From assembly GCA_964465125.1 (NCBI GenBank), contig CAYXIO010000002.1:123261-187260 (forward strand): a stretch of DNA of 64,000 bases. Direction: 5' to 3'. Both the position numbers and the translations under genes were made by a program. Positions within the stretch are counted from its first letter, which is position 1. Each line of letters starts with the position of its first letter. Below, one piece after another: positions 62,350 through 64,000 of the stretch. The DNA is from CAYOHG01 sp964465125. GTDB lineage: Bacteria; Planctomycetota; Phycisphaerae; UBA1845; Fen-1342. The notes below the pieces were generated by a model that made no database searches, was not told the origin of the DNA, and saw nothing but the letters and a program-made list of their open reading frames with translations.

Positions 62350-63222
62350 CTACCCGGCGTCCTGCAACAGCTCGGGAAACAGCAGCGCCAGCACCATCGT
62401 CCGCGCGTTGAATAGCGCGTGCACCAGGACGCACAGCGCCAGCGAGCCGTGCCGCGCCCGCAGATACCCGAGCAGCAGGCCGAGCGTCGCCAGCGGCAGA
62501 ACGACCTGCGGCTGCGGCAGATGGACCATTCCGAACAGGGCCGCCGACAGCGCCACGGCGAGCCACGGGCTGTCGAGCCCGCGCAGCAGACCGGTCAGCA
62601 GCAGCCCGCGGAACAGCACTTCCTCCAGCAGCGGCGCGACGACGACGGCGGAAGCGACGAGCTGCAACGCCGCCAGCGGGACGTTCTTGGCCTCGCGCAG
62701 AACCAGCAGGACAAAGTGCATGGGCGGTGCGGCCTGCGGCTCGATCCACCGCCAGATCATCTCGCAGAAGTGAAGCTGGACGTAGGCCAGGGGGAGAATT
62801 GCGAGCGTGGCGAGAATGCCGATGACGAGCAGCCGCGCGGATCCGAACCGCGCGGGGCTCGCGCGGGCGCGCGAACGCAGAAAGAGCGTCCAGCCCAAGC
62901 CTGCCACTACGAGCCTGGCCGCGTCTTCGAGCAGGGCGCGGACTTGCCAACCGCCGGGGAGCGTGCCGGCTGATTCATTCGCGGGGCCGAACCAGTGATT
63001 CCCCAGCTCGCGCGCGGCGGATGAGAGGATCATGTAGAGCAGGAAGAGCGCGGCGAACGCGGTCAGGCCGGGGCCGCCGACAATGTCGGCGCCGCGCCGC
63101 AGGGGATTGCGCAGCTCATCGCGCCGCCACCACCCCACCAGGACGCCGAGGCCCACCAGCGCGCCCGTGGGAAAGCTGAGCGCGTCGAGCAAGGTTACCA
63201 GTTCTCGGGCTGCGTCGAGCAT
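62350..63222 (-). CDS. CPBP-family intramembrane metalloprotease
   Basis: 290 aa, ~8 helices. The Abi/CPBP motifs are present: EEVLFRGLLLTGLL (EExxxR), a following FGMVHLPQ (FxxxH) and LVHALFNA (HxxxN). These are glutamic/metallo proteases of the CAAX/Rce1 type. The substrate is unknown. It is between nusA and guaB on the same strand. Confidence 0.88.
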   Translation of the reverse strand: MLDAARELVTLLDALSFPTGALVGLGVLVGWWRRDELRNPLRRGADIVGGPGLTAFAALFLLYMILSSAARELGNHWFGPANESAGTLPGGWQVRALLEDAARLVVAGLGWTLFLRSRARASPARFGSARLLVIGILATLAILPLAYVQLHFCEMIWRWIEPQAAPPMHFVLLVLREAKNVPLAALQLVASAVVVAPLLEEVLFRGLLLTGLLRGLDSPWLAVALSAALFGMVHLPQPQVVLPLATLGLLLGYLRARHGSLALCVLVHALFNARTMVLALLFPELLQDAG

Positions 63223-63305
63223 GGGGGCGGATGCCGGAGCGGCTCTCCCGATCGCCTGGCCCGGCCGGCGGGCGAGCTTGCGCGACTCTCAAGGCGGCCG
63301 GCGGC

Positions 63306-64000
63306 CTATGCGCCCTCGCGCGGGGGCGGATCGCCGCCTTCTGCGGGGCCGTCGGCCGGTGCGGATTCAACCTCCGCCGGCGGCGAGTCGGCGGCGGGGC
63401 CGTCCGCGGGGGCCTCGGCGTCGCCGGCCGCGGCACTCTCGGTATCCGTTTCTGCAAGCACCGACGCCGGCACCGGTTCAGGAGACCGAGGCGCGCCCTT
63501 GGGCGGCAGCAGGCCGGCGGCACGCGCCTTGTCCTCGGCTTCTTTCTCCTCGAGCTGGCGAATGACGACTTCGCCCGCTTCCTCCAGCAGCCGCTCGGCC
63601 AGCGGGCGCTCGATTTCGAGCATGTTGATCAGCGGGTCGACTCCGGCTTCGTCGCCGATGGCGTCGATGTCGCCCATCGAGACGCAGCCGATCGCGATCA
63701 GCTTGTCGAGCAGCGCTTCCGTGAACTCGGGAATCGACTTCAGCGTCAGTTCCATCTGCTCGAGGTTCTTGGTGTATTCCGCCGGCGTCAGGATGTCGAT
63801 GTCCCAGCCGGTCAGCCGCGAAGCCAGCCGCACGTTCTGCCCGCGCTTGCCGATCGCCAGGGAGAGCTGATCTTCGGCGACGACCACGGTCGCTTTGCCC
63901 AGTTCGAGGCACAGGGCGATTTCCTGGACTTCCGCGGGCTTGAGGGCGTTCTGAATCAGAATCTGGCTCGACTCGTTCCAGCGCACGATGTCGATCTTCT
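63306..64000 (-). CDS. nusA: Transcription factor NusA, C-terminal part (cut by window edge)
   Basis: The gene enters from the right edge; ~231 codons are visible. IDIVRWNESSQILIQNALKP, then VVVAEDQLSLAIGKRGQNVRLASRLTGWDIDI is the NusA KH2 core. Helix-hairpin-helix-like residues follow (ELTLKSIPEFTEALLDKLIAIG). The last ~60 residues are a Pro/Ala/Glu-rich tail (PADGPAADSPPAEVESAP) that is not typical of NusA. Confidence 0.92.
   Translation of the reverse strand, partial: KIDIVRWNESSQILIQNALKPAEVQEIALCLELGKATVVVAEDQLSLAIGKRGQNVRLASRLTGWDIDILTPAEYTKNLEQMELTLKSIPEFTEALLDKLIAIGCVSMGDIDAIGDEAGVDPLINMLEIERPLAERLLEEAGEVVIRQLEEKEAEDKARAAGLLPPKGAPRSPEPVPASVLAETDTESAAAGDAEAPADGPAADSPPAEVESAPADGPAEGGDPPPREGA

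Overview
The window is 64 kb of GC-rich, densely coded bacterial chromosome. It carries about 57 protein genes (two cut by the window edges), no tRNA or rRNA gene, no CRISPR array and no intact mobile element. The gene set suggests a member of the Planctomycetota, probably close to Phycisphaerae. Reasons: a eukaryote-like GT3 glycogen synthase, a PEP-CTERM exported protein, a DUF2961/GH172 protein, stand-alone redoxins with a single-cysteine CPF motif, AsmA-like envelope giants and several small conserved proteins of a planctomycete kind, all beside a Gram-negative-type envelope set (LpxK, Lnt, LolD/LolE, OprB porin, Pss/Psd). This placement is inferred from gene content; there is no rRNA to confirm it. 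A run of ten Ns at 28697-28706 shows that the sequence is a scaffold.

Layout. 1-5.9 kb: the start of an OprB porin and RarD (minus), then a secreted GH172-like protein, a membrane protein and an AsmA-like protein (plus). 5.9-8.9 kb: a lipoprotein-release-type ABC transporter (minus) with a short leader ORF. 9.1-16.1 kb: purN, a PilZ-REC-Hpt protein, a degenerate Nudix protein, and the tight cluster epimerase-lpxK-FAD oxidoreductase-aldo/keto reductase, closed by a STAS protein. 16.4-25.4 kb: glycogen synthase, Kef-type antiporter, MFS carrier, pyroglutamyl peptidase, Rieske oxygenase and an orphan PfaD-like enzyme. 25.5-30.6 kb (minus): HEAT lipoprotein, lnt, moeA and nadK. 30.8-35.6 kb (plus): HAD phosphatase, psd, pssA, BaiN-like flavoprotein and queuosine-precursor transporter. 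35.6-44.8 kb: small protein, very large AsmA-like protein, glyS with an atypical central patch, exported protein, MacB-like permease and zinc-ribbon membrane protein. 44.8-46.4 kb (minus): rpiB and a fused threonylcarbamoyl-AMP synthase/low-molecular-weight phosphatase. 46.5-53.4 kb: small conserved proteins, TPR protein, PEP-CTERM protein, redoxin, DsbD-alpha-like protein, methyltransferase and YggX. 53.4-64 kb (minus): a colinear run of nusA, CPBP protease, guaB, lipoprotein, CoA-binding protein, tmk, holB, rph, lipoprotein, rdgB and a membrane glycosyltransferase-like protein.

Genes are packed with translational coupling, often a GTG start sharing bases with the upstream TGA (GTGA). Several genes without a Shine-Dalgarno have a -10-like hexamer 7-9 nt before the start codon, which suggests leaderless mRNAs (guaB, tmk, the 4375 gene, the methyltransferase). 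Most content is housekeeping. I found no clear new multi-gene system. The best leads are the Sua5-phosphatase fusion with an arginine-phosphatase-type loop, the 27-codon leader ORF before the Lol-type permease, the phospho-His-less Hpt domain, the orphan pfaD, the glyS patch, and an assembly gap in moeA that can be closed by eye.
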